From Saccoglossus kowalevskii (Eukaryota > Hemichordata > Enteropneusta > Harrimaniidae): a stretch of 64,000 bases of DNA. The DNA is taken from assembly GCF_000003605.2 (NCBI RefSeq), contig NW_003145698.1, forward strand, positions 1 through 64,000, written 5' to 3'. Shown piece after piece: positions 12,906 through 27,180 of this stretch. A program made the position numbers and the translations under genes. The notes under the pieces were generated by a model that was given only the letters and a program-made list of their open reading frames with translations, was not told the DNA's origin and did no database searches. Within the stretch, counting starts at the first letter, position 1. Each line of letters opens with the position of its first letter.

Positions 12906-15770
12906 TGTCTATCAAACAATATAGATGTAGGCTAGTGCCAATACTGTCACCCTGTCTATCAAACAATAGAGATGTAGGATAGTGCCAATACTGTCACCCT
13001 GTCTATCAAACAATAGAGGTGTAGGCTAGTGCCAATGGTATCACCCTGTCTATCCAACAATAGAGGTGTAGGCTAGTGCCAATGGTATCACCCTGTCTAT
13101 CCAACAATATAGATGTAGGATAGTGCCAAAACTGTCACCCTGTCTATCAAACAATAGAGGTGTAGGATAGTGCCAATACTGTCACCCTGTCTATCAAACA
13201 ATAGAGGTGTAGGATAGTGCCAATATTGTCACCCTGTCTATCAAACAATAGAGATGTAGGCTAGTGCCAATACTGTCACCATGTCTATCACACAATAGGT
13301 GATGTAGGCTAGTGCCAATACTTTCACCCTGTCTATCCAACAATATAGATGTAGGATAGTGCCAATACTGTCACCCTGTCTATCAAACAATAGAGATGTA
13401 GGATAGTGCCAAAACTGTCACCCTGTCTATCAAACAATAGAGGTGTAGGCTAGTGCAAATGGTATCACCCTGTCTATCCAACAATATAGATGTAGGATAG
13501 TGCCAATACTATCACCCTGTCTATCAAACAATATAGATGTAGGATAGTGCCAATACTGTCACCCTGTCTATCCAACAATATAGATGTAGGATAGTGCCAA
13601 TACTGTCACCCTGTCTATCAAACAATAGAGATGTAGGCTAGTGCCAATACTGTCACCCTGTCTATCAAACAATAGAGGTATAGGCTTGTGCCAATACTGT
13701 CACCCTGTCTATCAAACAATATAGATGTAGGATAGTGCCAATACTATCACCCTGTCTATCAAACAATAGAGATGTAGGATAGTGCCAATACTGTCACCCT
13801 GTCTATCAAACAATAGAGGTGTAGGCTAGTGCCAATGGTATCACCCTGTCTATCCAACAATAGAGGTGTAGGCTAGTGCCAATGGTATCACCCTGTCTAT
13901 CCAACAATATAGATGTAGGATAGTGCCAAAACTGTCACCCTGTCTATCAAACAATAGAGGTGTAGGATAGTGCCAATACTGTCACCCTGTCTATCAAACA
14001 ATAGAGGTGTAGGATAGTGCCAATACTGTCACCCTGTCTATCAAACAATAGAGATGTAGGCTAGTGCCAATACTGTCACCATGTCTATCACACAATAGGT
14101 GATGTAGGCTAGTGCCAATACTTTCACCCTGTCTATCCAACAATATAGATGTAGGATAGTGCCAATACTGTCACCCTGTCTATCAAACAATAGAGATGTA
14201 GGATAGTGCCAAAACTGTCACCCTGTCTATCAAACAATAGAGGTGTAGGCTAGTGCCAATGGTATCACCCTGTCTATCCAACAATATAGATGTAGGATAG
14301 TGCCAATACTATCACCATGTCTATCAAACAATATAGATGTAGGATAGTGCCAATACTGTCACCCTGTCTATCAAACAATAGAGGTGTAGGCTAGTGCCAA
14401 TGGTATCACCCTGTCTATCAAACAATAGAGATGTAGACTAGTGCCAATACTGTCACCCTGTCTATCCAACAATATAGATGTAGGATAGTGCCAATACTGT
14501 CATCCTGTCTATCAAACAATAGAGATGTAGGCTAGTGCCAATACTGTCACCCTGTCTATCAAACAATAGAGGTGTAGGCTAGTGCCAATACTGTCACCCT
14601 GTCTATCAAACAATATAGATGTAGGATAGTGCCAATACTATCACCCTGTCTATCAAACAATAGAGATGTAGGATAGTGCCAATACTGTCATCCTGTCTAT
14701 CAAACAATAGAGGTGTGGGCTAGTGCCAATGGTATCACCCTGTCTATCCAACAATAGAGGTGTAGGCTAGTGCCAATGGTATCAACCTGTCTATCACACA
14801 ATATAGATGTAGGATAGTGCCAATACTATCACCCTGTCTATCAAACAATATAGATGTAGGATAGTGCCAATACTGTCACCCTGTCTATCAAACAATAGAG
14901 GTGTAGGCTAGTGCCAATGGTATCACCCTGTCTATCCAACAATATAGATGTAGGATAGTGCCAAAACTGTCACCCTGTCTATCAAACAATAGAGATGTAG
15001 GCTAGTGCCAATACTGTCACCCTGTCTATCAAACAATAGAGATGTAGGATCGTGCCAATACTGTCACCCTGTCTATCCAACAATATAGATGTAGGATAGT
15101 GCCAATACTGTCACCCTGTCTATCAAACAATAGAGATGTAGGATAGTGCCAATACTATCACCCTGTCTATCAAACAATAGAGATGTAGGCTAGTGCCAAT
15201 ACTGTCACCCTGTCTATCAAACAATAGAGGTGTAGGCTAGTGCCAATACTGTCACCCTGTCTATCAAACAATATAGATGTAGGATAGTGCCAATACTATC
15301 ACCCTGTCTATCAAACAATAGAGATGTAGGATAGTGCCAATACTGTCATCCTGTCTATCAAACAATAGAGGTGTAGGCTAGTGCCAATGGTATCACCCTG
15401 TCTATCCAACAATAGAGGTGTAGGCTAGTGCCAATGGTATCAACCTGTCTATCCAACAATATAGATGTAGGATAGTGCCAAAACTGTCACCCTGTCTATC
15501 AAACAATAGAGGTGTAGGATAGTGCCAATACTGTCACCCTGTCTATCAAACAATAGAGGTGTAGGATAGTGCCAATACTGTCACCCTGTCTATCAAACAA
15601 TAGAGATGTAGGCTAGTGCCAATACTGTCACCATGTCTATCACACAATAGGTGATGTAGGCTAGTGCCAATACTTTCACCCTGTCTATCCAACAACATAG
15701 ATGTAGGATAGTGCCAATACTGTCACCCTGTCTATCAAACAATAGAGATGTAGGCTAGTGCCAAAACTGT
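12906..15770. repeat. B-type satellite domain, second copy
   Basis: This largely repeats 5.7-7.9 kb. Rare tags GTGTGGGCTAG (7,191 and 14,711), GTATCAACC followed by ATCACACAATATAG (7,261 and 14,781) and GGATCGTGCC (7,531 and 15,051) all sit 7,520 bp apart, exactly 160 units. Further on, the GTCATCCTG tag has an offset of 7,567 bp because this copy has one extra unit near 15,130-15,180. The 48-bp marker lies at about 13,295, 14,095 and 15,647. Confidence 0.88.
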
Positions 15771-18700
15771 CACCCTGTCAACCCAACAATAGAGGTGTAG
15801 GCTAGTGCCAATGGTATCACCCTGTCTATCAAACAATAGAGATGTAGGCTAGTGCCAATACTGTCACCCTGTCTATCAAACAATAGAGATGCAGGCCAGT
15901 GCCAATACTGTCACCCTGTCAATCCAACAATAGAGGTGTAGGCTAGTGCCAATGGTATCACCCTGTCTATCAAACAATAGAGATGTAGACTAGTGCCAAT
16001 ACTGTCACCCTGTCTATCAGACAATAGAGATGCAGGCCAGTGCCAATGGTATCACCCTGTCTATCAAACAATAGAGATGTAGGCTAGTGCCAATACTGTC
16101 ACCCTGTCTATCAAACAATAGAGATGTAGACTAGTGCCAAAACTGTCACCCTGTCTATCAAACAATAGAGATGTAGGATAGTGCCAATACTGTCACCCTG
16201 TCTATCAAACAATAGAGATGCAGGCTAGTGCCAATACTCTCACCCTGTCTATCAGACAATAGAGATGCAGGCCAGTGCCAATACTGTCACCCTGTCTATC
16301 AAACAATAGAGGTGTAGGCTAGTGCCAAAACTGTCACCCTGTCTATCAAACAATAGAGATGTAGACTAGTGCCAAAACTGTCACCCTGTCTATCAAACAA
16401 TAGAGATGTAGGATAGTGCCAATACTGTCACCCTGTCTATCAAACAATAGAGATGTAGGCTAGTGCCAATGGTATCACCCTGTCTATCAGACAATAGAGA
16501 TGCAGGCCAGTGCCAATACTGTCACCCTGTCTATCAAACAATAGAGGTGTAGGCTAGTGCCAAAACTGTCACCCTGTCTATCAAACAATAGAGATGTAGA
16601 CTAGTGCCAAAACTGTCACCCTGTCTATCAAACAATAGAGATGTAGGATAGTGCCAATACTGTCACCCTGTCTATCAAACAATATAGATGTAGACTAGTG
16701 CCAATACTGTCACCCTGTCTATCAAACAATAGAGATGTAGACTAGTGCCAAAACTGTCACCCTGTCTATCAAACAATAGAGATGCAGGCCAGTGCCAATA
16801 CAGTCACCCTGTCTATCAAACAATAGAGATGTAGGATAGTGCCAATACTGTAACCCTGTCTATCAAACAATAGAGATGTAGGCTAGTGCCAAAACTGTCA
16901 CGCTGTCTATCAAACAATAGAGACATAGGCTAGTGCCAATGGTATCACCCTGTCTATCAAACAATAGAGATGTAGGAGAGTGCCAATACTGTCAGCCGGT
17001 CAATCAAACAATAGAGATGCAGGCCAGTGCCAATACTGTCACCCTGTCTATCAAACAATAGAGGTGTAGGCTAGTGCCAAAACTGTCACCATGTCTATCA
17101 AACAATAGAGATGTAGAATAGTGCCAAAACTGTCACCCTGTCTATCAAACAATAGAGATGTAGGATAGTGCCAATACTGTCACCCTGTCTATCAAACAAT
17201 AGAGATGTAGGCTAGTGCCAATGGTATCACCCTGTCTATCAAACAATAGAGATGTAGACTAGTGCCAAAACTGTCACCCTGTCTATCAAACAATAGAGAT
17301 GCAGGCCAGTGCCAATACTGTCACCCTGTCTATCAAACAATAGAGATGTAGGATAGTGCCAATACTGTAACCCTGTCTATCAAACAATAGAGATGTAGGC
17401 TAGTTCCAAAACTGTCACCCTGTCTATCAAACAATAGAGACCTAGGCTAGTGCCAATGGTATCACCCTGTCTATCAAACAATATAGATGTAGGATAGTGC
17501 CAATACTGTCACCTTGTCAATCCAACAATAGAGGTGTAGGCTAGTGCCAATGGGATCACCCTGTCTATCAAACAATAGAGATGTAGGCTAGTGCCAATAC
17601 TGTCACCCTGTCTATCAAACAATAGAGATGTAGACTAGTGCCAAAACTGTCACCCTGTCTATCAAACAATAGAGATGTAGGATAGTGCCAATACTCTCAC
17701 CCTGTCTATCAAACAATAGAGATGCAGGCTAGTGCCAATACTGTCACCCTGTCTATCAGACAATAGAGATGCAGGCCAGTGCCAATACTGTCACCCTGTC
17801 TATCAAACAATAGAGGTGTAGGCTAGTGCCAAAACTGTCACCCTGTCTATCAAACAATAGAGATGTAGACTAGTGCCAATACTGTCACCCTGTCTATCAA
17901 ACAATAGAGATGTAGGCTAGTGCCAATGGTATCACCCTGTCTATCAAACAATAGAGATGTAGACTAGTGGCAAAACTGTCACCCTGTCTATCAAACAATA
18001 GAGGTGTAGGATAGTGCCAATACTGTCACCCTGTCTATCAAACAATAGAGATGTAGGCTAGTGCCAATACTGTCACCATGTCTATCACACAATAGGTGAT
18101 GTAGGCTAGTGCCAATACTTTCACCCTGTCTATCCAACAACATAGATGTAGGATAGTGCCAATACTGTCACCCTGTCTATCAAACAATAGAGATGTAGGC
18201 TAGTGCCAAAACTGTCACCCTGTCAACCCAACAATAGAGGTGTAGGCTAGTGCCAATGGTATCACCCTGTCTATCAAACAATAGAGATGTAGGCTAGTGC
18301 CAATACTGTCACCCTGTCTATCAAACAATAGAGATGCAGGCAAGTACCAATACTGTCACCCAGTCAATCCAACAATAGAGGTGTAGGCTAGTGCCAATGG
18401 TATCTCCCTGTCTGTCAAACAATAGAGGTGTAGTCTAGTGCCAATGGTATCACCATGTCTATCAAACAATAGAGATGTAGACTAGTGCCAATGGTATCAC
18501 CCTGTCTATCAAACAATAGAGATGTAGGATAGTTCCAATACTGTCACCCTGTCTATCAAACAATAGAGATGCAGGCCAGAGCCAATACTGTCACCCTGTC
18601 TATCAAACAATAGAGGTGTAGACTAGTGCCAAAACTGTCACCCTGTCTATCAAACAATAGAGATGTAAGGATAGTGCCAATACTGTCACCCTGTCTATCA

Positions 18701-20640
18701 AACAATAGAGATGCAGGCTAGTGCCAATACTGTCACCCTGTTTATCAGACAATAGAGATGCAGGCCAGTGCCAATACTGTCACCCTGTCTATCAAACAAT
18801 AGAGGTGTAGGCTAGTGCCAAAACTGTCACCTTGTCTATCAAACAATAGAGATGTAGACTAGTGCCAAAACTGTCACCCTGTCTATCAAACAATAGAGAT
18901 GTAGGATAGTGCCAATACTGTCACCCTGTCTATCAAACAATAGAGATGTAGGCTAGTGCCAATGCTATCACCCTGTCTATCAAACAATAGAGATGTAGAC
19001 TAGTGCCAAAACTGTCACCCTGTCTATCAAACAATAGAGGTGTAGGATAGTGCCAATACTGTCACCCTGTCTATCAAACAATAGAGATGTAGGCTAGTGC
19101 CAATACTGTCACCATGTCTATCACACAATAGGTGATGTAGGCTAGTGCCAATACTTTCACCCTGTCTATCCAACAACATAGATGTAGAATAGTGCCAATA
19201 CTGTCACCCTGTCCATCAAACAATAGAGATGTAGGCTAGTGCCAAAACTGTCACCCTGTCAATCCAACAATAGAGGTGTAGGCTAGTGCCAATGGTATCA
19301 CCCTGTCTATCAAACAATAGAGATGTAGGCTAGTGCCAATACTGTCACCCTGTCTATCAAACAATAGAGATGCAGGCAAGTGCCAATACTGTCACCCAGT
19401 CAATCCAACAATAGAGGTGTAGGCTAGTGCCAATGGTATCACCCTGTCTATCAAACAATAGAGATGTAGACTAGTGCCAATACTGTCACCCTGTCTATCA
19501 GACAATAGAGATGCAGGCCAGTGCCAATGGTATCACCCTGTCTATCAAACAATAGAGATGTAGGCTAGTGTCAATACTGTCACCCTGTCTATCAAACAAT
19601 AGAGATGTAGACTAGTGCCAAAACTGTCACCCTGTCTATCAAACAATAGAGATGTAGGATAGTGCCAATACTGTCACCCTGTCTATCAAACAATAGAGAT
19701 GCAGGCTAGTGCCAATACTCTCGCCCTGTCTATCAGACAATAGAGATGCAGGCCAGTGCCAATACTGTCACCCTGTCTATCAAACAATAGAGGTGTAGGC
19801 TAGTGCCAAAACTGTCACCCTGTCTATCAAACAATAGAGATGTAGACTAGTGCCAAAACAGTCACCCTGTCTATCAAACAATAGAGATGTAGGATAGTGC
19901 CAATACTGTCACCCTGTTTATCAAACAATAGAGATGTAGGCTAGTGCCAATGGTATCACCCTGTCTATCAAACAATAGAGATGTAGACTAGTGCCAAAAC
20001 TGTCACCCTGTCTATCAAACAATAGAGATGCAGGCCAGTGCCAATACTGTCACCCTGTCTATCAAACAATAGAGATGTAGGATAGTGCCAATACTGTAAC
20101 CCTGTCTATCAAACAATAGAGATGTAGGCTAGTGCCAAAACTGTCACCCTGTCTATCAAACAATAGAGACATAGGCTAGTGCCAATGGTATCACCCTGTC
20201 TATCAAACAATAGAGACGTAGGATAGTGCCAATACTGTCAGCCGGTCTATCAAACAATAGAGGTGTAGGCTTGTGCCAAAACTGTCACCATGTCTATCAA
20301 ACAATAGAGATGTAGACTAGTGCCAAAACTGTCACCCTGTATATCAAACAATAGAGATGTAGGATAGTGCCAATACTGTCACCCTGTCTATCAAACAATA
20401 GAGATGTAGGCTAGTGCCAATGGTATCACCCTGTCTATCAAACAATAGAGATGTAGACTAGTGCCAAAACTGTCACCCTGTCTATCAAACAATAGAGATG
20501 CAGGCCAGTGCAAATACTGTCACCCTGTCTATCAAACAATAGAGATGTAGGATAGTGCCAATACTGTAACCCTGTCTATCAAACAATAGAGATGTAGGCT
20601 AGTGCCAAAACTGTCACCCTGTCTATCAAACAATAGAGGT
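15771..20640. repeat. E-type satellite domain
   Basis: Characteristic variants appear here: C16A (GTAACCCTG), T41C+G42A (GACATAGG), T41C+G42C (GACCTAGG), A30G (ATCAGACAATAG), GTCAACCCAAC, and the triple variant C18G+T21G+T25A (CAGCCGGTCAATC). These appear rarely or not at all before this point. The block from the CAGTCACC tag (16,801) through GACATAGG (16,922) to CGGTCAATC (16,997) recurs at 36,030, 36,151 and 36,226, a constant offset of 19,229 bp. 48-bp marker units lie at 18,092 and 19,128. A single inserted A sits at about 18,667. Confidence 0.85.
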
Positions 20641-23600
20641 GTAGGATAGTGCCAATACTGTCACCCTGTCTATCAAACAATAGAGATGCAGGCCAGTGCC
20701 AATACTGTCACCCTGTCCATCAAACAATAGAGATGTAGGATAGTGCCAATACTGTCACCCTGTCTGTCAAACAATACAGATGTAGGATAGTGCCAAAACT
20801 GTCACCCTGTCTATCAAACAATAGAGATGTAGGATAGTGCCAAAACTGTCACCCTGTCTATCAAACAATAGAGATGTAGACTAGTGCCAATACTGTCACC
20901 CTGTCTATCAAACAATAGAGATGTAGACTAGTGCCAAAACTGTCACCCTGTCTATCAAACTATACAGATGTAGGCTAGTGCCAATACTGTCACCCTGTCT
21001 ATCAAACAATAGAGGTGTAGGCTAGTGCAAATACTGTCACCCTGTCTATTCAACAATAGAGATGTAGACTAGTGCCAATACTGTCACCCTGTCTATCAAA
21101 CAATATAGATGTAGGATAGTGCCAAAACTGTCACCCTGTCTATCCAACAATAGAGATGTAGGATAGTGCCAATACTGTCACCTTGTCTATCCAACAATAG
21201 AGATGTAGGATAGTGCCAATACTGTCACACTGTCTATCCAACAATAGAGGTGTAGGATAGTGCCAATACTGTCACCCTGTCTATCAAACAATAGAGATGT
21301 AGGATAGTGCCAATACTGTCACCCTGTCTATCAAACAATACAGATGTAGGATAGTGCCAAAACTGTCACCCTGTCTATCAAACAATAGAGGTGTAGGCTA
21401 GTGCCAATACTGTCACCCTGTCTATCAAACAATAGAGATGTAGGATAGTGCCAAATCTGTCACCCTGTCTATCAAACAATAGAGATGTAGACTAGTGCCA
21501 ATACTGTCACCCTGTCTATCAAACAATAGAGATGTAGACTAGTGCCAAAACTGTCACCCTGTCTATCAAACTATACAGATGTAGGCTAGTGCCAATACTG
21601 TCACCCTGTCTATCAAAAAATAGAGGTGTAGGCTAGTGCCAATACTGTCACCCTGTCTATCCAACAATAGAGATGTACGCTAGTGCCAATACTGTCACCC
21701 TGTCTATCAAACAATAGAGATGTAGGATAGTGCCAAAACTGTCACCCTGTCTATCAAACAATAGAGATGTAGACTAGTGCCAATACTGTCACCCTGTCTA
21801 TCAAACAATAGAGATGTAGACTAGTGCCAATACTGTCACCCTGTCTATCCAACAATAGAGGCGTAGGATAGTGATAATACTGTCACCCTGTCTATCAAAC
21901 AATAGAGGTGCAGGCCAGTGCCAATACTGTCACCCTGTCTATCAAACAATAGAGATGTAGGCTAGTGCCAATACTGTCACCCTGTCTATCAAACAATAGA
22001 GATGTAGGATAGTGCCAATACTGTCACCCTGTCTATCCAACAATAGAGGTGTAGGATAGTGCCAATACTGTCACCCTGTCTATCAAACAATAGAGATGCA
22101 GGCCAGTGCCAATACTGTCACCCTGTCTATCAAACAATAGAGATGTAGGATAGTGCCAATACTGTCACCCTGTCTATCAAACAATACAGATGTAGGATAG
22201 TGCCAATACTGTCATCCTGTCTATCAAACAATAGAGATGTAGACTAGTGCCAATACTGTCACCCTGTCTATCAAACAATATAGATGTAGGATAGTGCCAA
22301 TACTGTCACCCTGTCTATCAAACAATAGAGATGTAGGATAGTGCCAATACTGTCACCTTGTCTATCAAACAATACAGATGTAGGATAGTGCCAAAACTGT
22401 CACCCTGTCTATCCAACAATAGAGATGTAGGATAGTGCCAATACTGTCACCCTGTCTATCCAACAATAGAGATGTAGGATAGTGCCAATACTGTCACCCT
22501 GTCTATCCAACAATAGAGGTGTAGGATAGTGCCAATACTGTCACCCTGTCTATCAAACAATAGAGATGCAGGCCAGTGCCAATACTGTCACCCTGTCTAT
22601 CAAACAATAGAAATGTAGGATAGTGCCAATACTGTCACCCTGTCTATCAAACAATACAGATGTAGGATAGTGCCAAAACTGTCACCCTGTCTATCAAACA
22701 ATAGAGGTGTAGGCTAGTGCCAATACTGTCACCCTGTCTATCAAAAAATAGAGATGTAGGATAGTGCCAAAACTGTCACCCTGTCTATCAAACAATAGAG
22801 ATGTAGACTAGTGCCAATACTATCACCCTGTCTATCAAACAATAGAGATGTAGACTAGTGCCAAAACTGTCACCCTGTCTATCAAACTATACAGATGTAG
22901 GCTAGTGCCAATACTGTCACCCTGTCTATCAAACAATAGAGGTGTAGGCTAGTGCCAATACTGTCACCCTGTCTATCCAACAATAGAGATGTAGACTAGT
23001 GCCAATACTGTCACCCTGTCTATCAAACAATATAGATGTAGGATAGTGCCAAAACTGTCACCCTGTCTATCCAACAATAGAGATGTAGGATAGTGCCAAT
23101 ACTGTCACCCTGTCTATCCAACAATAGAGATGTAGGATAGTGCCAATACTGTCACCCTGTCTATCCAACAATAGAGGTGTAGGATAGTGCCAATACTGTC
23201 ACCCTGTCTATCAAACAATAGAGATGCAGGCCAGTGCCAATACTGTCACCCTGTCTATCAAACAATAGAGATGTAGGATAGTGCCAATACTGTCACCCTG
23301 TCTATCAAACAATACAGATGTAGGATAGTGCCAAAACTGTCACCCTGTCTATCAAACAATAGAGGTGTAGGCTAGTGCCAATACTGTCACCCTGTCTATC
23401 AAACAATAGAGATGTAGGATAGTGCCAAAACTGTCACCCTGTCTATCAAACAATAGAGATGTAGACTAGTGCCAATACTGTCACCCTGTCTATCAAACAA
23501 TAGAGATGTAGACTAGTGCCAAAACTGTCACCCTGTCTATCAAACTATACAGATGTAGGCTAGTGCCAATACTGTCACCCTGTCTATCAAACAATAGAGG

Positions 23601-24180
23601 TGTAGGCTAGTGCCAATACTGTCACCCTGTCTATCCAACAATAGAGATGTACGCTAGTGCCAATACTGTCACCCTGTCTATCAAATTATACAGATGTAGG
23701 CTAGTGCCAATACTGTCACCCTGTCTATCAAACAATAGAGGTGTAGGCTAGTGCCAATACTGTCACCCTGTCTATCCAACAATAGAGATGTAGACTAGTG
23801 CCAATACTGTCACCCTGTCTATCAAACAATATAGATGTAGGATAGTGCCAATGGTATCACCCTGTCTATCAAACAATAGAGATGTAGGATAGTGCCAATA
23901 CTGTCACCCTGTCTATCAAACAATAGAGATGCAGGCCAGTGCCAATACTGTCACCCTGTCTATCAAACAATAGAGATGTAGGATAGTGCCAATACTGTCA
24001 CCCTGTCTATCAAACAATAGAGATGTAGGCTAGTGCCAATACTGTCACCCTGTCTATCAAACAAAAGAGATGTAGGATAGTGCCAATACTGTCACCCTGT
24101 CTATCAAAAAATACAGATGTAGGATAGTGCCAAAACTGTCACCCTGTCTATCAAACAATATAGATGTAGGATAGTGCCAA
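20641..24180. repeat. F-type satellite domain
   Basis: It is dominated by A29C (TATCCAAC) units and a double variant A33T+G37C (CAAACTATACAG), with G46A and G37C. The pair CTGTCTGTC (20,762) and TATTCAAC (21,049) recurs at 49,154 and 49,441, an equal offset of 28,392 bp. The GTGATAATAC unit at 21,871 recurs at 47,490 and 48,336. TGGTATC units are almost absent, with one at about 23,855. Confidence 0.82.
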
Positions 24181-27180
24181 TACTGTCACCCTGTCTATCA
24201 ATTTAATAGAGGTGTAGGATAGTGTCAATACTGTCACCCAGTCTATCAAACAATAGAGGTGTAGGATAGTGCCAATACTGTCACCCTGTCTATCAAACAA
24301 TAGAGATGTAGACTAGTGCCAAAACTGTCCCCCTGTCTATCAAACAATAGAGATGTAGGATAGTGCCAATACTGTCACCCTGTCTATCAAACAATAGAGA
24401 TGTAGGCTAGTGCCAATGGTATCACCCTGTCTATCAAACAATAGAGATGTAGACTAGTGCCAAAACTGTCACCCTGTCTATCAAACAATAGAGATGCAGG
24501 CCAGTGCCAATACTGTCACCCTGTCTATCAAACAATAGAGATGTAGGATAGTGCCAATACTGTAACCCTGTCTATCAAACAATAGAGATGTAGGCTAGTG
24601 CCAAAACTGTCACCCTGTCTATCAAACAAAAGAGACCTAGGCTAGTGCCAATGGTATCACCCTGTCTATCAAACAATAGAGATGTAGGATAGTGCCAATA
24701 CTGTCAGCCGGTCAATCCAACAATAGAGGTGTAGGTTAGTGCCAATGGGATCACCCTGTCTATCAAACAATAGAGATGTAGGCTAGTGCCAATACTGTCA
24801 CCCAGTCTATCAAACAATAGAGATGTAGGATAGTGCCAATACTGTCACCCTGTCTATCAAACAATAGAGGTGTAGGATAGTGTCAATACTGTCACCCAGT
24901 CTATCAAACAATAGAGGTGTAGGATAGTGCCAATACTGTCACCCTGTCTATCAAACAATAGAGATGTAGGCTAGTGCCAATACTGTCACCATGTCTATCA
25001 CACAATAGGTGATGTAGGCTAGTGCCAATACTTTCACCCTGTCTATCCAACAATATAGATGTAGGATAGTGCCAATACTGTCACCCTGTCTATCAAACAA
25101 TAGAGATGTAGCCTAGCGCCAAAACTGTCACCCTGTCAACCCAACAATAGAGGTGTAGGCTAGTGCCAATGGTATCACCCTGTCTATCAAACAATAGAGA
25201 TGTAGGCTAGTGCCAATACTGTCACCCTGTCTATCAAACAATAGAGATGCAGGCCAGTGCCAATACTGTCACCCTGTCAATCCAACAATAGAGGTGTAGG
25301 CTAGTGCCAATGGTATCACCCTGTCTATCAAACAATAGAGATGTAGACTAGTGCCAATACTGTCACCCTGTCTATCAAACAATAGAGGTGTAGGCTAGTG
25401 CCAATGGTATCACCCTGTCTATCAAACAATAGAGATGTAGGCTAGTGCCAATACTGTCACCCTGTCTATCAAACAATAGAGATGCAGGCCAGTGCCAATA
25501 CCGTCACCCTGTCAATCCAACAATAGACGTGTAGGCTAGTGCCAAAACTGTCACCCTGTCTATCAAACAATAGAGATGCAGGCTAGTGCCAATACTGTCA
25601 CCCTGTCTATCAGACAATAGAGATGCAGGCCAGTGCCAATACTGTCACTCTGTCTATCAAACAATAGAGATGTAGGCTAGTGCCAATACTGTCACCCAGT
25701 CTATCAAACAATAGAGATGTAGGATAGTGCCAATACTGTCACCCTGTCTATCAAACAATAGAGGTGTAGGATAGTGTCAATACTGTCACCCAGTCTATCA
25801 AACAATAGAGGTGTAGGATAGTGCCAATACTGTCACCCTGTCTATCAAACAATAGAGGTGTAGGCTAGTGCCAAAACTGTCACCATGTCTATCAAACAAT
25901 AGAGATGTAGACTAGTGCCAAAACTGTCACCCTGTCTATCAAACAATAGAGATGTAGGATAGTGCCAATACTGTCACCCTGTCTATCAAACAATAGAGAT
26001 GTAGGCTAGTGCCAATGGTATCACCCTGTCTATCAAACAATAGAGATGTAGACTAGTGCCAAAAAGGTCACCCTGTCTATCAAACAATAGAGATGCAGGC
26101 CAGTGCCAATACTGTCACCCTGTCTATCAAACAATAGAGATGTAGGATAGTGCCAAAACTGTCACCCTGTCTATCAAACAATAGAGATGTAGACTAGTGC
26201 CAAAACTGTCACCCTGTCTATCAAACAATAGAGATGTAGGATAGTGCCAAAACTGTCACCCTGTCTATCAAACAATAGAGATGTAGGCTAGTGCCAATGG
26301 TATCACCCTGTCTATCAAACAATAGAGATGTAGACTAGTGCCAATGGGATCACCCTGTCTATCAAACAATAGAGATGTAGGCTAGTGCCAATACTGTCAC
26401 CCTGTCTATCAAACAATAGAGATGTAGGATAGTGCCAATACTGTCACCCTGTCTATCAAACAATAGAGGTGTAGGATAGTGCCAATACTGTCATCCAGTC
26501 TATCAAACAATAGAGGTGTAGGATAGTGCCAATACTGTCACCCTGTCTATCAAACAATAGAGATGTAGGATAGTGCCAAAACTGTCAGCCGGTCAATCCA
26601 ACAATAGAGGTGTAGGCTAGTGCCAATGGGATCACCCTGTCTATCAAACAATAGAGATGTAGGCTAGTGCCAATACTGTCACCCTGTCTATCAAACAATA
26701 GAGATGTAGGATAGTGCCAATACAGTCACCCTGTCTATCAAACAATAGAGGTGTAGGATAGTGCCAATACTGTCACCCAGTCTATCAAACAATAGAGGTG
26801 TAGGATAGTGTCAAAACTGTCACCCTGTCTATCAAACAATAGAGATGTAGGCTAGTGCCAATACTGTCACCATGTCTATCACACAATAGGTGATGTAGGC
26901 TAGTGCCAATACTTTCACCCTGTCTATCCAACAATATAGATGTAGGATACTGCCAATACTGTCACCCTGTCTATCAAACAATAGAGATGTAGGCTAGTGC
27001 CAAAACTGTCACCCTGTCAACCCAACAATAGAGATGTAGGCTAGTGCCAATGGTATCACCCTGTCTATCAAACAATAGAGATGTAGGCTAATGCCAATAC
27101 TGTCACCCTGTCTATCAAACAATAGAGATGCAGGCCAGTGCCAATACTGTCACCCTGTCAATCCAACAATAGAGGTGTAG
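24181..27180. repeat. E-type satellite domain, second occurrence
   Basis: It opens with an odd unit, CAATTTAATAG, at 24,199-24,209 (CAAACAATAG altered by substitutions plus one extra base). E-type tags then follow: GTCCCCCTG (24,327), AAAAGAGACC (about 24,628), CAGCCGG (24,705), CTAGCGCC (25,113) and CCGTCACC (25,501). The stretch 24,290-25,830 matches 31,483-33,399. The offset is 7,193 bp early on and 7,569 bp later; the 376-bp difference is exactly eight units. Confidence 0.85.

Noticed and set aside
24199-24209. CAATTTAATAG as a possible insertion or junction with other DNA
   Set aside because: Only about four bases depart from the unit, and satellite continues in register minus one base on both sides. 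It is a local mutation or sequence error, not an inserted element.
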